Below are positions 31,885 through 39,510 of a stretch of 55,574 bases of DNA, in pieces. The stretch is from a virus, in IMG/VR virus record IMGVR_UViG_3300002053_000020, positions 1 to 55,574 of that record; one strand, given 5' to 3'. The notes under the pieces are model-generated. The model was not told where the DNA came from. It saw only the letters and a list, made by a program, of their open reading frames with translations, and ran no database searches. Position numbers and translations under genes: made by a program. The first letter of the stretch is position 1. Every line of letters begins with the position of its first letter.

Positions 31885-32202
31885 AGAAGACAACTGCTCG
31901 ATCTTCTTTTTCAATTGCCTAGCTGATTGCCACTTAGCATTAGCAACTCTGATGTTATGTGTTGCTTCTGGCGATCGCTTCGTGCCAAAGTCTGATCGAC
32001 GCTTCTTCCGAGGCGAGATCACACGACCAAGCTTATCCTCTCGCCTAGTCTCTTTGGTCATCACCACCTTTTGCTCGATGCTGACAGGCGCTTTGGCTTT
32101 GCGAGGATTGCGCTTTGCCTTAGTCTGAAGGTTCATCTTCTCAAGCTCTTCCTTGATTACCTGCACCATGAGTTTCTTGAATGCTATGTCAAGTGTAGTC
32201 AC
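31882..32202 (-). CDS. lysine/arginine-rich hypothetical protein (106 aa)
   Basis: GTG start coupled to the upstream stop (GTGA) with GGAGAAAGTGTC. The product is strongly basic (KAKRNPRKAKAP, SPRKKRRSDFGTKRSPE, RQLKKKIEQL). It probably binds nucleic acid non-specifically. No family seen. It is the last gene of the accessory operon. Confidence 0.6.
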   Translation of the reverse strand: MTTLDIAFKKLMVQVIKEELEKMNLQTKAKRNPRKAKAPVSIEQKVVMTKETRREDKLGRVISPRKKRRSDFGTKRSPEATHNIRVANAKWQSARQLKKKIEQLSS

Positions 32203-32612
32203 GACACTTTCTCCATGAAGATTGAATTTGAACGCCCAGTTTCCGCGATTACTTTACGGATTCTTGGTACTAGGCCACGTTTACGAGCAATGTTAGCAAG
32301 CAGACAAGCTCGCCAGTTATTGCTCGACAAAGAGTTTGATACACGGACTCGGATGGCTTCCCACTGAACCATAGTCATCATGATGAGAAGCTCGGATGGT
32401 TTGGGAGCGCTCAGGTGGTCATTGGCAAATACGCCAACCAAACGCTTACTATCATTGCGGCTTTGACCTATCGACCATCCAGCCTCAGCACTCTCGTCCG
32501 TCATGCACTCGGCTACTCTTACGCCGTTGGTAAGCCAGTACTCTATGTTTCGCTTATTTAAAACTACCTCCGAAGCATATCGGTCTAAGTGCCTAGTCAT
32601 CTTATTGCACAT
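32199..32612 (-). CDS. hypothetical protein (137 aa)
   Basis: I start it at ATG 32612 (AAAGGAG nine bases upstream) rather than inside the amidotransferase gene. The first part is basic (CNKMTRHLDRYASEVVLNKRN) and a central stretch has hydrophobic pairs (SELLIMMTMVQWEAIRVRV). It is immediately downstream of the amidotransferase-like gene and overlaps it by 11 bp, so it may be part of the same pathway. No domain recognised. Confidence 0.6.
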   Translation of the reverse strand: MCNKMTRHLDRYASEVVLNKRNIEYWLTNGVRVAECMTDESAEAGWSIGQSRNDSKRLVGVFANDHLSAPKPSELLIMMTMVQWEAIRVRVSNSLSSNNWRACLLANIARKRGLVPRIRKVIAETGRSNSIFMEKVS

Positions 32613-33891
32613 AGCTATGGACTCCTTTCGATGTATTAGGTTTAGTAATATCTGCCATCTCAAGCAGCAGCTCTTCGTTCTCTTCCCACATGTCAACGAT
32701 AGCGTCGGCACCCCACTCAGCATCGGTGGCAACACGGTCGCTGATAACTTCTGAAGACCACTTGCTATTCGGGCCTTCATCACCATACAGTTCGTATAGC
32801 AAAGCAGCGCACTTCATTGGGTTCTCGCTGACCCAGCGCACGACACCGTGATAATCTTCGGTCATCATTGCGTTGTAGCAAGAACGGATGATGCGAGCAA
32901 GAACTTCCGTGGATACAAACGGAGAAGCCACTTGACCAGCGTTTGCTTTTGCCTTGGCAACCTTCTGCGCTTCGGTCATGGTGCGGGCTTGGCGAGCAGC
33001 ATTGCCTTTGCCTTTTGCGTTTGGCCTCTTCTTGTTGCGCTTGGTCTTGTTTCTTTGGCTAGCTGATTTACGATCATATTCCAAGGCTTGTTGATACCGC
33101 TGATAAGAGTCCTTGGTTTTCTCATCAGCCAGCGTAGAGGGGGAAACATATCCATCAGCTTCCCAAGCACCGACATCATCATCCACGTCATTCCACAGTT
33201 GCCATGATTTGCTCGAACCGTAGTGATGCTTCTTGCTTGGCGATGTGCTGGCAATCGTCGCCGTGCTAGTAGGATACAGGCTGTGACCTGTGCCAGAGTA
33301 GTAAGACTTCGGAGCACCCCCATAGCCAAACTTCCAAGGAGTCCAAGCATAAGTGTTGGAATACCAGATGCCATCGTACACAACGCCAGCATGCTTGTTC
33401 ACGATAAAGACATTACCCTTGGAATCCATCAAGCCGAACTTGTTTGATGAGCCGATGTGCGAGCCAATGTAGCCGCGTATATATGGATTTGCCAGAGCGT
33501 CTGGTGTTTGCTCCAGCATAGGCTTGATGAAGTCTTTGATGTAGTGCCAAGTGTCAGACATCTTGGGGTTCTCTTTGTTGCCGTAGCTCAGGATACCGTT
33601 GTGAGCCAGCCAAACTTCATCCTTGATAACTTCGTAAGGATGGCAGTTCTCCATGTCGATGTCGCCGTGAGTCTTCATGCGGAAGTGGATGATCGCCTCA
33701 TAGCAAGCAACCTTGTCGTAGTACAGGTCTTCGATTTCTCCCAGTGTGCCAACAGCTTTGTAGACTACGACACCGCGCTCGTCACCATGATTGACGATTG
33801 CGCCGAAACCGTCTGAGTTCTTGGAGTAGAAGTCCTTGAGTTGCTCGGAGGAAAAGCACGCGTCCTTTGGATGATGGATTAAGATGCACAT
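32602..33891 (-). CDS. class II glutamine amidotransferase-like (Ntn hydrolase) protein
   Basis: A 429-residue protein beginning Met-Cys, so Met removal would expose a catalytic N-terminal Cys. The class II set is complete: NSDGFGAIV (25-33), HFRMKTHG (Arg71), ENCHPYEV (His84), WLAHNGIL (Asn98-Gly99) and KMSDTWHY (Asp113). These match the positions of the GlmS/PurF glutaminase domain. The C-terminal half (after about 190) is low-complexity, basic, then a helical domain. Such domains release ammonia from glutamine or act on gamma-glutamyl bonds. The amidoligase gene lies 50 bp upstream. AAAGGAA precedes the start. Confidence 0.82.
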   Translation of the reverse strand: MCILIHHPKDACFSSEQLKDFYSKNSDGFGAIVNHGDERGVVVYKAVGTLGEIEDLYYDKVACYEAIIHFRMKTHGDIDMENCHPYEVIKDEVWLAHNGILSYGNKENPKMSDTWHYIKDFIKPMLEQTPDALANPYIRGYIGSHIGSSNKFGLMDSKGNVFIVNKHAGVVYDGIWYSNTYAWTPWKFGYGGAPKSYYSGTGHSLYPTSTATIASTSPSKKHHYGSSKSWQLWNDVDDDVGAWEADGYVSPSTLADEKTKDSYQRYQQALEYDRKSASQRNKTKRNKKRPNAKGKGNAARQARTMTEAQKVAKAKANAGQVASPFVSTEVLARIIRSCYNAMMTEDYHGVVRWVSENPMKCAALLYELYGDEGPNSKWSSEVISDRVATDAEWGADAIVDMWEENEELLLEMADITKPNTSKGVHSYVQ

Positions 33892-33941
33892 TAGTTAGTT
33901 CCTTTCTGATTGGTTTGTAATTAAATTTTTCAAACTGAAGA

Positions 33942-35528
33942 CTAAGCTGCTTCGCGTTCGTTCGCTGCATGATCGCCTCCGATTGCTAGATAGCTACGAA
34001 GGTTCTTTGTGTCTACTCGATTAGGTGGTAGCTGAATCCATGACTTGTAGCCGTCAGCGTGGAAGTTACTGAGTGACACCGAGCCGGGAGTGCAGAACGT
34101 CATGAGTGAGTTAACAAACTCTAACGCTGCCATCACTGATTCGTAGCGTAATGAACCACGGAATATCCTGAACTCTACCGTTTCTACATTGGTAATATTC
34201 AGGGCCTCGTAACGGTCGGTGCTATGTTTATTGATGACAGTAAACTTAGCAAGCTCTCGTTTGATGCGGGAGTAACCGTTGTCGTAGCGCCGAGCGATCG
34301 AACGAATCAGTTGCTCATTGCGGGAGTCATTGAGGAATGCTTGCATCCGGTAGATCTGAGCCTGTGTAAGGAACTCTCTGCCGACATGAATATGCAAACC
34401 GCAAGCTCCGCCCTCATGTGAACGCAAGCCTTTCTTCAGCGCAGGATTCAGAAGGAACTTGCCCATCCTCTCCCTGTGTATGTCAAGGCCTGCTGGTTGG
34501 GTAACTATCTCGAAGCCTTCGCCAATAGAACCGTCGCGCTCGAAGAAGCAATACTCGCCAAGCTCAAAAGTATTATGATTCAAAGCCTCATGAACAGTGG
34601 CAAGCTTCTTCTGAGTAGTATCGGTATTAGATCTGCACTGAACCTCTAGCTCCATGCCAAAAGCTCTGCGGTTCTGCTTGAACCATGGGCTAGTGATAAT
34701 GTCAAAGCCACGCTGACGTGAGCTATGATAGTTGCCAAGAAGATCGCCGTATGGTTGCCAGTGAATATCTGTGTAGATCTCACGACCACGATGAGTGCGC
34801 TGCGTAAAGTGCGGGTTACGTCGATCGCCAATGTACCTACGTTCTGCGTAGCCATAAATATCTACTGCGAATTCGTAAAGAATCAATGAACTATCAGCGG
34901 CTTGTATACGTTGGAGCTCTCCCGGGGCATTCATAGCAGCTTGGGCACACTCACGGCACACATACTCAGTATGGTCGTAAGTTCTTGCGTTACCTTGGAA
35001 TCGTACACGGCGTGAGCTTTCTTCCCAATGACCGCAAGACTGAAGGGCTAGACCATAAGACTCAGCGAACTTCTCAACGTAGATAAGATTCTGCTGACGT
35101 GAGTCAACTCGTTCGTCATTGTCTCCGTTCTTGATCTTCTCATGCCAGATACTTACAGTCAGGCCAAGATGAGGATTGCCATTGCGTGTGTTGACATTGA
35201 TGCCAGACTTGATTATGTCCATCATGAACCGGAATCGAGGCAAGCCAAGCGATGATGCTCTGCCAAAATCGCATGCCATTTTGATAAATTCATCTGCAAA
35301 TTTATCGGCATAGACTCTATCTATGATTGCTTCATATGTTAGCTGAATGATAAAGAACCACTTGTTCTTTGGTAGATTGCCGCCAGTGCTGCGGCACAAA
35401 GAGTTAAAGGCTTTCGCCGCGTACTTCTTGAATACGATACGGTCAATGTCATCGTACTCATCTTTATCTGCATGCTTAAGCAGATGCAGATGCAGGTTGT
35501 GAACCGTTTGCATTGATGTTGTTGTCAT
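33942..35528 (-). CDS. amidoligase (Amidoligase_2, COOH-NH2 ligase fold) with N-terminal Zn finger
   Basis: A 528-residue protein. Residues 1-160 are a helical region. C165GHW...C191REC194 forms a probable zinc finger. From 285 the amidoligase core is clear: FGMELEVQ (E293, E295), ERDGSI (330-335) with GFEIVTQP, GLHIHVGREF (377-386), and VEFRIFRGSL (451-460). This is the glutamine-synthetase/GCS-like ATP-dependent ligase pattern. The family forms amide or isopeptide bonds on peptides or small molecules. Adjacent to the amidotransferase-like gene, as reported for other amidoligase neighbourhoods (Iyer, Aravind and co-workers). Substrate unknown. Confidence 0.85.
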   Translation of the reverse strand: MTTTSMQTVHNLHLHLLKHADKDEYDDIDRIVFKKYAAKAFNSLCRSTGGNLPKNKWFFIIQLTYEAIIDRVYADKFADEFIKMACDFGRASSLGLPRFRFMMDIIKSGINVNTRNGNPHLGLTVSIWHEKIKNGDNDERVDSRQQNLIYVEKFAESYGLALQSCGHWEESSRRVRFQGNARTYDHTEYVCRECAQAAMNAPGELQRIQAADSSLILYEFAVDIYGYAERRYIGDRRNPHFTQRTHRGREIYTDIHWQPYGDLLGNYHSSRQRGFDIITSPWFKQNRRAFGMELEVQCRSNTDTTQKKLATVHEALNHNTFELGEYCFFERDGSIGEGFEIVTQPAGLDIHRERMGKFLLNPALKKGLRSHEGGACGLHIHVGREFLTQAQIYRMQAFLNDSRNEQLIRSIARRYDNGYSRIKRELAKFTVINKHSTDRYEALNITNVETVEFRIFRGSLRYESVMAALEFVNSLMTFCTPGSVSLSNFHADGYKSWIQLPPNRVDTKNLRSYLAIGGDHAANEREAA

Positions 35529-35886
35529 GCTTCTTCTCCTTCGGGAATGGGATCTTGGTATACGAACCTATCGAGCTGCTCTTCGACATGAACTTCTGAT
35601 CCAGTGCTCGGATAGTTGCGTGATTGAAAACAATGTTCATTAGGGTGCGGACAACTACATCGACCGAGCCCCAATCATCTTGCAAGTCTTCCGATTCAAC
35701 GTCGTCGTAGTAACTGTAGTAACCACGACTTGTCTCGACGCTACAGATGTACACTTCCTCATCATCATAGCTGCACTGAACGCCAAGCTCGTTACGCAGG
35801 AAGTCTCGTACTCGACGTGCATGCTGACTACTTCCGTTAGGCATGAACGCTTGAGCCCAATGCCTAGCTCTAGTTACTGTCGTCAT
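35476..35886 (-). CDS. hypothetical protein upstream of the amidoligase (136 aa)
   Basis: Ribosome site AAGGAG. The product has a helical basic start (ARHWAQAFMPNGSSQHARRVRDFLRNEL), an acidic Tyr-rich middle (SRGYYSYYDDVESEDLQDDW) and a Lys/Asn/Ser-rich tail. It overlaps the amidoligase start by 53 bp, so the two are co-translated. It could be the peptide substrate or an adaptor of the amidoligase; that is speculation from position. No family recognised. Confidence 0.6.
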   Translation of the reverse strand: MTTVTRARHWAQAFMPNGSSQHARRVRDFLRNELGVQCSYDDEEVYICSVETSRGYYSYYDDVESEDLQDDWGSVDVVVRTLMNIVFNHATIRALDQKFMSKSSSIGSYTKIPFPKEKKHDNNINANGSQPASASA

Positions 35887-36259
35887 CTTTGATGCTCCTT
35901 ACTTTGTTGTGAACAGATTCCAAGGTCTCGTCTATCGAATCACTGATAGTGTCAGACCACTTTATCATCTCGTCTGCTTCCTCTTTGCTTAGCTTCAAGA
36001 GGTGGCAGATAAGAGAACTACCAATCGCACAAGAGGAGGCGAACTGCATACCCACCGCTTCACGAACTATCTCTGGCGCTTCTTTCGTTGCGGCAGATAT
36101 CATCTTGCCTGCATGACAAACGCCAGACAGAAAGCGAACTGCCTCTGCGTACTCATGACCTTTGATCTTTTGTATGCTGCCGATGTAATCATTGATCCTC
36201 TCTTCTAAGAACTGCTTCTGCTCAGACAGAATCTTTTTGATCTCTTCATCTTTTGACAT
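35870..36259 (-). CDS. hypothetical helical protein (129 aa)
   Basis: I choose ATG 36259 (AAGGAGATCCTT) over an ATG at 36277. The product is predicted all-helical with a coiled-coil start (DEEIKKILSEQKQFLEERINDYIGSI) and an Ala/Ser/Cys-rich hydrophobic middle (MQFASSCAIGSSLICHLL). No known family. It overlaps both neighbours. Confidence 0.6.
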   Translation of the reverse strand: MSKDEEIKKILSEQKQFLEERINDYIGSIQKIKGHEYAEAVRFLSGVCHAGKMISAATKEAPEIVREAVGMQFASSCAIGSSLICHLLKLSKEEADEMIKWSDTISDSIDETLESVHNKVRSIKDDDSN

Positions 36260-36446
36260 AAGGATCTCCTTGCTCATAATCTAAACCCATGAGTCTGATG
36301 TTTTCTTCAAACTCTGCTTGTGCTTCTTGTGCTGCTTTTGCTGCTGCCTTCTTACGCTGCTCTTCTCTGATACGTTTGAATCTCTTGCGTAAGTCTGTCG
36401 ATTCCGATCTTGTGTACTTGAAAGAAGGATCGAAACATGTAGTCAT
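36246..36446 (-). CDS. small basic coiled-coil protein (66 aa)
   Basis: GGAGG six bases before the ATG. The helix KRFKRIREEQRKKAAAKAAQ dominates, followed by an acidic end. Its leader carries a hairpin (36483-36509) very similar to one ahead of the gene at 42269. It may be the first gene of a separately controlled transcript. Confidence 0.6.
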   Translation of the reverse strand: MTTCFDPSFKYTRSESTDLRKRFKRIREEQRKKAAAKAAQEAQAEFEENIRLMGLDYEQGDPYVKR

Positions 36447-36482
36447 ACGAACCTCCGAAGGTTGAAGGATGTGAAAGGGGAG

Positions 36483-36509
36483 CGCCCCTCCCGTAAGGGA
36501 AGAGGGGCG
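36483..36509 (-). promoter_or_regulatory. TTAC-loop leader hairpin 1
   Basis: CGCCCCTC (36483-36490) pairs with GAGGGGCG (36502-36509). The inner CCC/GGG closes a GTAA (+ strand) or TTAC (- strand) loop. It lies 36 bases before the start at 36446. On the - strand it is followed by a pyrimidine-rich run, so it could act as an attenuator, a terminator for upstream - strand transcripts or a processing site. Confidence 0.6.
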
Positions 36510-36536
36510 TGACCCGGTGGTTGAAGGGGGGAAGAG

Positions 36537-36818
36537 TTAGAACTTGCGGCGGGAAGGGTATTGCAGATTGGGAGTAAAGTGATCGACTTGCCAATCGTCC
36601 CTCCCCGTTTCACGCTTGACCTTTGCCAAAGCTTTAGTGCATGCGTCGGAGAACGTGCTAGCTTCTACTTCAAACTCGGCTTGATCTTGACGTGATAGAT
36701 AGATCTTCCATGTGCGGTTGATCTTTGCTTCCTGTGGTGAGCAAGCTGTCTTATCCTTGACGAACTCACTCTTTGCTACTGGATTGACAAACAACTGACT
36801 AAAAGGGTTAGCGCTCAT
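36537..36818 (-). CDS. hypothetical protein (93 aa)
   Basis: I use ATG 36818 (AAGGAGAATTAC) instead of the longer frame opening at 36875. Residues 35-80 read as a small alpha/beta domain (RTWKIYLSRQDQAEFEVEASTFSDACTKALAKVKRETG). The C-terminus is basic. Function unknown. It ends just before the leader hairpin. Confidence 0.65.
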   Translation of the reverse strand: MSANPFSQLFVNPVAKSEFVKDKTACSPQEAKINRTWKIYLSRQDQAEFEVEASTFSDACTKALAKVKRETGRDDWQVDHFTPNLQYPSRRKF

Positions 36819-36832
36819 GTAATTCTCCTTGG

Positions 36833-37084
36833 TTATGAAAACACTGCGGGTACATCTTTCATACGCTCCATGCAAGCACGGAACTCATCTGTAAATAATT
36901 CCTCGGCGGCTCCGTTATTAGTTGTTCCCAGCTGTCTTAACACTTGTTCCGTCGCCGCCTGACTGCACAGGCTTTGCTTTAGAATCTCCAGCGTTTCTTC
37001 GCTTGCGTTTGCTTGGCTGGCTAGTAAATGCAGCAGGAGCACTGCAGCCATCGTCAACAATACTAGGCGTAATCCAATGTTCAT
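36833..37084 (-). CDS. small secreted protein with signal peptide (83 aa)
   Basis: GGAGAAACGTA precedes the ATG. A typical Sec signal (MNIGLRLVLLTMAAVLLLHLL) with a likely cut after ANA-SEE gives a roughly 55-residue mature helical protein with two Cys. It overlaps the membrane-protein gene by 167 bp in another frame. Probably periplasmic; function unknown. Confidence 0.55.
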   Translation of the reverse strand: MNIGLRLVLLTMAAVLLLHLLASQANASEETLEILKQSLCSQAATEQVLRQLGTTNNGAAEELFTDEFRACMERMKDVPAVFS

Positions 37085-37280
37085 TACGTTTCTCCATAGG
37101 TTTTGCTGTCTCTTCCCTGATGAATATGATGACTGGTATGAGAGAGTAGATCAGTGATACAAAGAAAGCCCCAACCTGTGGGACACCTACGGCACCCGTC
37201 ACCATCCAAGATATGACAAATGTAACCAGCATACATAGGACAGTGAATGTGCCTACTGTTAAATTGATAAGACTAACCAC
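36918..37280 (-). CDS. two-TM membrane protein with basic tail (120 aa)
   Basis: I choose GTG 37280 because GGAGGAAGC precedes it and it overlaps the upstream stop; an ATG at 37319 extends it. Two hydrophobic helices (LINLTVGTFTVLCMLVTFVI and VGAFFVSLIYSLIPVIIFI) are followed by a long basic, Ser/Pro-rich cytoplasmic tail. It may be an inner-membrane effector of the accessory cluster. Function unknown. Confidence 0.55.
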   Translation of the reverse strand: MVSLINLTVGTFTVLCMLVTFVISWMVTGAVGVPQVGAFFVSLIYSLIPVIIFIREETAKPMEKRNEHWITPSIVDDGCSAPAAFTSQPSKRKRRNAGDSKAKPVQSGGDGTSVKTAGNN

Positions 37281-37599
37281 GCTTCCTCCATACACAGTCC
37301 ATGCGGTATTCAAATTCATCTATGCTGATACGACCAAGAGTTTCACTGTTAACAGGATGATAATAAAAATGTCTTGTGCCTCGATCGTATACTCCGCACA
37401 GATGCTTGACCTCCTTGCCCATCTCTATGTACCCAAGATTGCCTTCGCTTCCACCCATGAATGGACAAGGCTTATTCAGATGGAACTGGAAGATGCCACT
37501 GTCATTCTTGTAGCGCCAGCAATGCTCCGTATCTGCGGCATCTGATACTGAACAATAGGCTAGAGCTATTAGTGATGCTATTCCGATAGTTTTAATCAT
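37273..37599 (-). CDS. secreted cysteine-containing protein (108 aa)
   Basis: I choose ATG 37599 (GGAGATGAACG) over 37617. A signal peptide (MIKTIGIASLIALAYCSVSDA) precedes a mature domain with CWRYKNDSGIFQFHL, CPFMGG, HLCGVYDRG and MDCVW. The four mature cysteines would suit disulfides in the periplasm. There is no known family. It is part of a cluster of exported proteins. Confidence 0.65.
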   Translation of the reverse strand: MIKTIGIASLIALAYCSVSDAADTEHCWRYKNDSGIFQFHLNKPCPFMGGSEGNLGYIEMGKEVKHLCGVYDRGTRHFYYHPVNSETLGRISIDEFEYRMDCVWRKRG

Positions 37600-37796
37600 T
37601 CGTTCATCTCCTTCCATGCCTCTATGGTTTTGCGGATCTTGGTTAGGATCATGACATCCTCAACTGAACTAGCCGGGAGCGCATCACACAGGCTTTCAAT
37701 TAAATCTATTGAGTTGGCTGTGATCATAGTCATGTTCGATGTATGTCCTGATGGATGGATCACATTGAGGTGACACTTGATGTGGTAGTTTTCCAT
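37596..37796 (-). CDS. hypothetical protein (66 aa)
   Basis: AGGAGACCAC precedes the ATG, and the stop overlaps the next start by four bases. A beta-prone first half (MENYHIKCHLNVIHPSGHTSNMTM) and a helical second half are seen. Function unknown. Confidence 0.6.
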   Translation of the reverse strand: MENYHIKCHLNVIHPSGHTSNMTMITANSIDLIESLCDALPASSVEDVMILTKIRKTIEAWKEMNE

Positions 37797-37804
37797 GTGG
37801 TCTC

Positions 37805-37876
37805 CTATGTTGGTGTTAGTATTATGATAAAAACAGCAGCGATGAAGTACACCAAGAAATAACTTAGTCTAGGCAT
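37805..37876 (-). CDS. possible 23-residue membrane peptide
   Basis: AAAGGAATCTGATC precedes an ATG. The product is one hydrophobic helix (LSYFLVYFIAAVFIIIL) with a short polar end. It fills the gap between two genes of the operon. Size makes it uncertain, but the ribosome site and pure TM content favour a real small membrane peptide. Confidence 0.4.
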   Translation of the reverse strand: MPRLSYFLVYFIAAVFIIILTPT

Positions 37877-37878
37877 GA

Positions 37879-38298
37879 TCAGATTCCTTTCAGAGAACAG
37901 ACATACTCAGCAGCCTTAGCCGCGGGAGATCCTTGGGGGATGCGCATGAAGTCTGCTTTGCTATTGTCTATACGATTGACCACCTTGCCAGAGGCAAACC
38001 AATCTGCGTACCAGATTTGCTCGGTGACTTTATATAGACCTCGGATGCAATCGTATGTGGTGATGTTGGCGTACGATAGAGAATCTCTGCGAGCCGTGTT
38101 GAAGTTGACGACCTCTGTGGTATGGCGCATCTCTCCGACCTTGCCGCTTACTGCGAAGCTTGTGTGTTGCCAGAAAGTTAAGCCTCGACTAGGCATCATG
38201 GATACCATATTCCACTGGTTGCCAGCTGGAGTAAGTGATGCCGCGTGTGCCGTTCCAATTAGTAGGAAAATGCTGATAAGTACCGACAGTTTCTTCAT
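37879..38298 (-). CDS. secreted protein, surface-adhesin-E-like (139 aa)
   Basis: GGAGAAATCATC precedes the ATG. Signal peptide MKKLSVLISIFLLIGTAHA with a clear AHA cleavage site. The mature part is beta-rich (SGKVGEMRHTTEVVNFNTARRD, SYANITTYDCIRGLYKVTEQIWYADWFASGKVV) with two Cys. It resembles small periplasmic/outer-membrane adhesin-E-type proteins of beta-proteobacteria (memory-based). It could remodel the host envelope or mask receptors (inference). Confidence 0.65.
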   Translation of the reverse strand: MKKLSVLISIFLLIGTAHAASLTPAGNQWNMVSMMPSRGLTFWQHTSFAVSGKVGEMRHTTEVVNFNTARRDSLSYANITTYDCIRGLYKVTEQIWYADWFASGKVVNRIDNSKADFMRIPQGSPAAKAAEYVCSLKGI

Positions 38299-38591
38299 GA
38301 TGATTTCTCCTTGAGCTTAACTGCTGTTAGATATATAGCATCCCATATGTTCCTTGCCATGTCAGCTATATCCATGATCTCATCAGGGCTGAGAGGTGTC
38401 AAGTACGAATTTTGTATCAGATCCTCCTCTGAGCCTGGCCTCTCCCTCAATAAATAGGCGTTCGAGATCCTCTGGTGACAGATCTCCGCTGACACCGGTC
38501 GGCTGTCGTGAGTGTACGATCGCTCCCTTTCGGTCTCGTTCGGGATTAATGGGATGTCGATCCGAACGTGCCGTGGAATAAATACTGGCAT
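38295..38591 (-). CDS. hypothetical protein (98 aa)
   Basis: AGGAGGGCAGCCA directly precedes the ATG, the strongest ribosome site in this stretch. The product has PRHVRIDIPLIPNETERER and a helical C-terminus (SPDEIMDIADMARNIWDAIY). It overlaps another plausible ORF (38383-38655) in a different frame over more than 200 bp, so one of the two may be spurious; this one has the better translation signal. Confidence 0.6.
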   Translation of the reverse strand: MPVFIPRHVRIDIPLIPNETERERSYTHDSRPVSAEICHQRISNAYLLRERPGSEEDLIQNSYLTPLSPDEIMDIADMARNIWDAIYLTAVKLKEKSS

Positions 38592-38655
38592 TGGCTGCCC
38601 TCCTAAGAATATGTACGTCCCACCAGAGCTTAAGTCCTGTCTGGTCTATTACCAT
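38383..38655 (-). CDS. hypothetical protein overlapping in another frame (90 aa)
   Basis: The ATG overlaps the stop of the zinc-finger micro-gene (ATGGTAA), suggesting coupling, but the ribosome site is weak. The C-terminus SPEDLERLFIEGEARLRGG looks like a natural helix. It shares most of its length with the 38295-38591 gene in another frame. True status unclear. Confidence 0.4.
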   Translation of the reverse strand: MVIDQTGLKLWWDVHILRRAANASIYSTARSDRHPINPERDRKGAIVHSRQPTGVSGDLSPEDLERLFIEGEARLRGGSDTKFVLDTSQP

Positions 38656-38813
38656 CGTGCCCCCTGCTGGCTGTCGTACTTCTGGTTGCGATGGATGATG
38701 GCGCATTCTGCATGCTGGACTCTCCACTTGTGGCCTTGGCGTTCGAAGTGCCCTGCTCCCTTGGCGCACCACTTGCCACATCGATAACATATACCTGCGT
38801 ATTTATTTCTCAT
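38649..38813 (-). CDS. small zinc-finger-like protein (54 aa)
   Basis: A micro-gene with GGAGGAAGACA before the ATG, overlapping the upstream stop. The product has YAGICYRCGKWCAKGAGHF and then KWRVQHAECAI: CxxCGxxC...H...C, a compact metal-binding arrangement seen in small phage proteins. Translation signals and the Cys/His pattern make it credible. Function unknown. Confidence 0.65.
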   Translation of the reverse strand: MRNKYAGICYRCGKWCAKGAGHFERQGHKWRVQHAECAIIHRNQKYDSQQGARW

Positions 38814-39075
38814 TGTCTTCCTCCTCGAATTGTGTTTGAACTGGATAGATCAAGCCGCCGCAATGAGGGCAGTGCCACCACTTGCTTTCCCCGGGCGTGC
38901 GCTCTGGCAGCTCGAACTTTGTGCCGCACTCTGTGTGCCATAGATGGGGGAAGATATGGCCTTGCGTCCACTCGCAGTCAAGCGGGGCAATCTCATCTCC
39001 GAACATGCTATGGCGCTCGTAGTTGCCAGCCTCGAACTTGTCGTAGGGTACCTCAGTAGTATGCGTCGCAGTCAC
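38803..39075 (-). CDS. hypothetical Cys-containing protein (90 aa)
   Basis: GTG start with AAGGAGAGAACCC. The product holds C34, HTECG and then WWHCPHCGGLIYPVQ near residues 66-80, which together suit a zinc ribbon. The rest is acidic. Function unknown. Its stop overlaps the start of the micro-gene that follows. Confidence 0.65.
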   Translation of the reverse strand: MTATHTTEVPYDKFEAGNYERHSMFGDEIAPLDCEWTQGHIFPHLWHTECGTKFELPERTPGESKWWHCPHCGGLIYPVQTQFEEEDNEK

Positions 39076-39337
39076 GGGTTCTCTCCTTGTCTGATTCGAT
39101 CATGTTGATAGCAGCCTCGATCTTGAATGGGTAATCTCCGGAGGCTATGCTGTTGACGTTGTCGGCGGTGAATGCGATGGCTGTCTCAAGCGTGTCCATC
39201 TCATCCGTCTCGTACATTGAGGGAGGAACGATCCAATCCCACTCCTTGCGCTGGTTAGTCTGGTCGTATCGGTAGTGCCAGCTAATGACAAACCGACCGA
39301 CTTGCATCTCAACCTTAGTTCCTACTGGCATCTTCAT
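39053..39337 (-). CDS. hypothetical protein (94 aa)
   Basis: AAGGAGGAAATACA before the ATG. A beta-rich first half (KVEMQVGRFVISWHYRYDQ, EWDWIVPPS) and a helical second half (TLETAIAFTADNVNSIA). No family. It overlaps the next gene by 23 bp and the preceding one by four. Confidence 0.65.
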   Translation of the reverse strand: MKMPVGTKVEMQVGRFVISWHYRYDQTNQRKEWDWIVPPSMYETDEMDTLETAIAFTADNVNSIASGDYPFKIEAAINMIESDKERTRDCDAYY

Positions 39338-39510
39338 TGTATTTCCTCCTTGATATTAACTTCTGTCCATGCAGAAAGGTGAACTACGTTACCTTCGATA
39401 TCAGTACAGTATGAATACATACCATCTATGTGATAAAACATTAGCTCATAGTCCACGCCCTTGATGGGCACGACTATCTTTGTATCGTTGGGCACCTCGT
39501 ATAGTTTCAT
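39334..39510 (-). CDS. small hypothetical protein (58 aa)
   Basis: A micro-gene with AAGGAGAAGAACAC before the ATG and an ATGA overlap with the following gene. The product is beta-prone (MKLYEVPNDTKIVVPIKGVDYELM, YSYCTDIEGNVVHLSAWTEVNI). Its neat fit between two overlapping genes supports it. Function unknown. Confidence 0.65.
   Translation of the reverse strand: MKLYEVPNDTKIVVPIKGVDYELMFYHIDGMYSYCTDIEGNVVHLSAWTEVNIKEEIQ

Noticed and set aside
33782-33970. 62-codon - strand frame between amidotransferase and amidoligase genes
   Set aside because: Overlaps both genes, has no good start signal and an unlikely composition.
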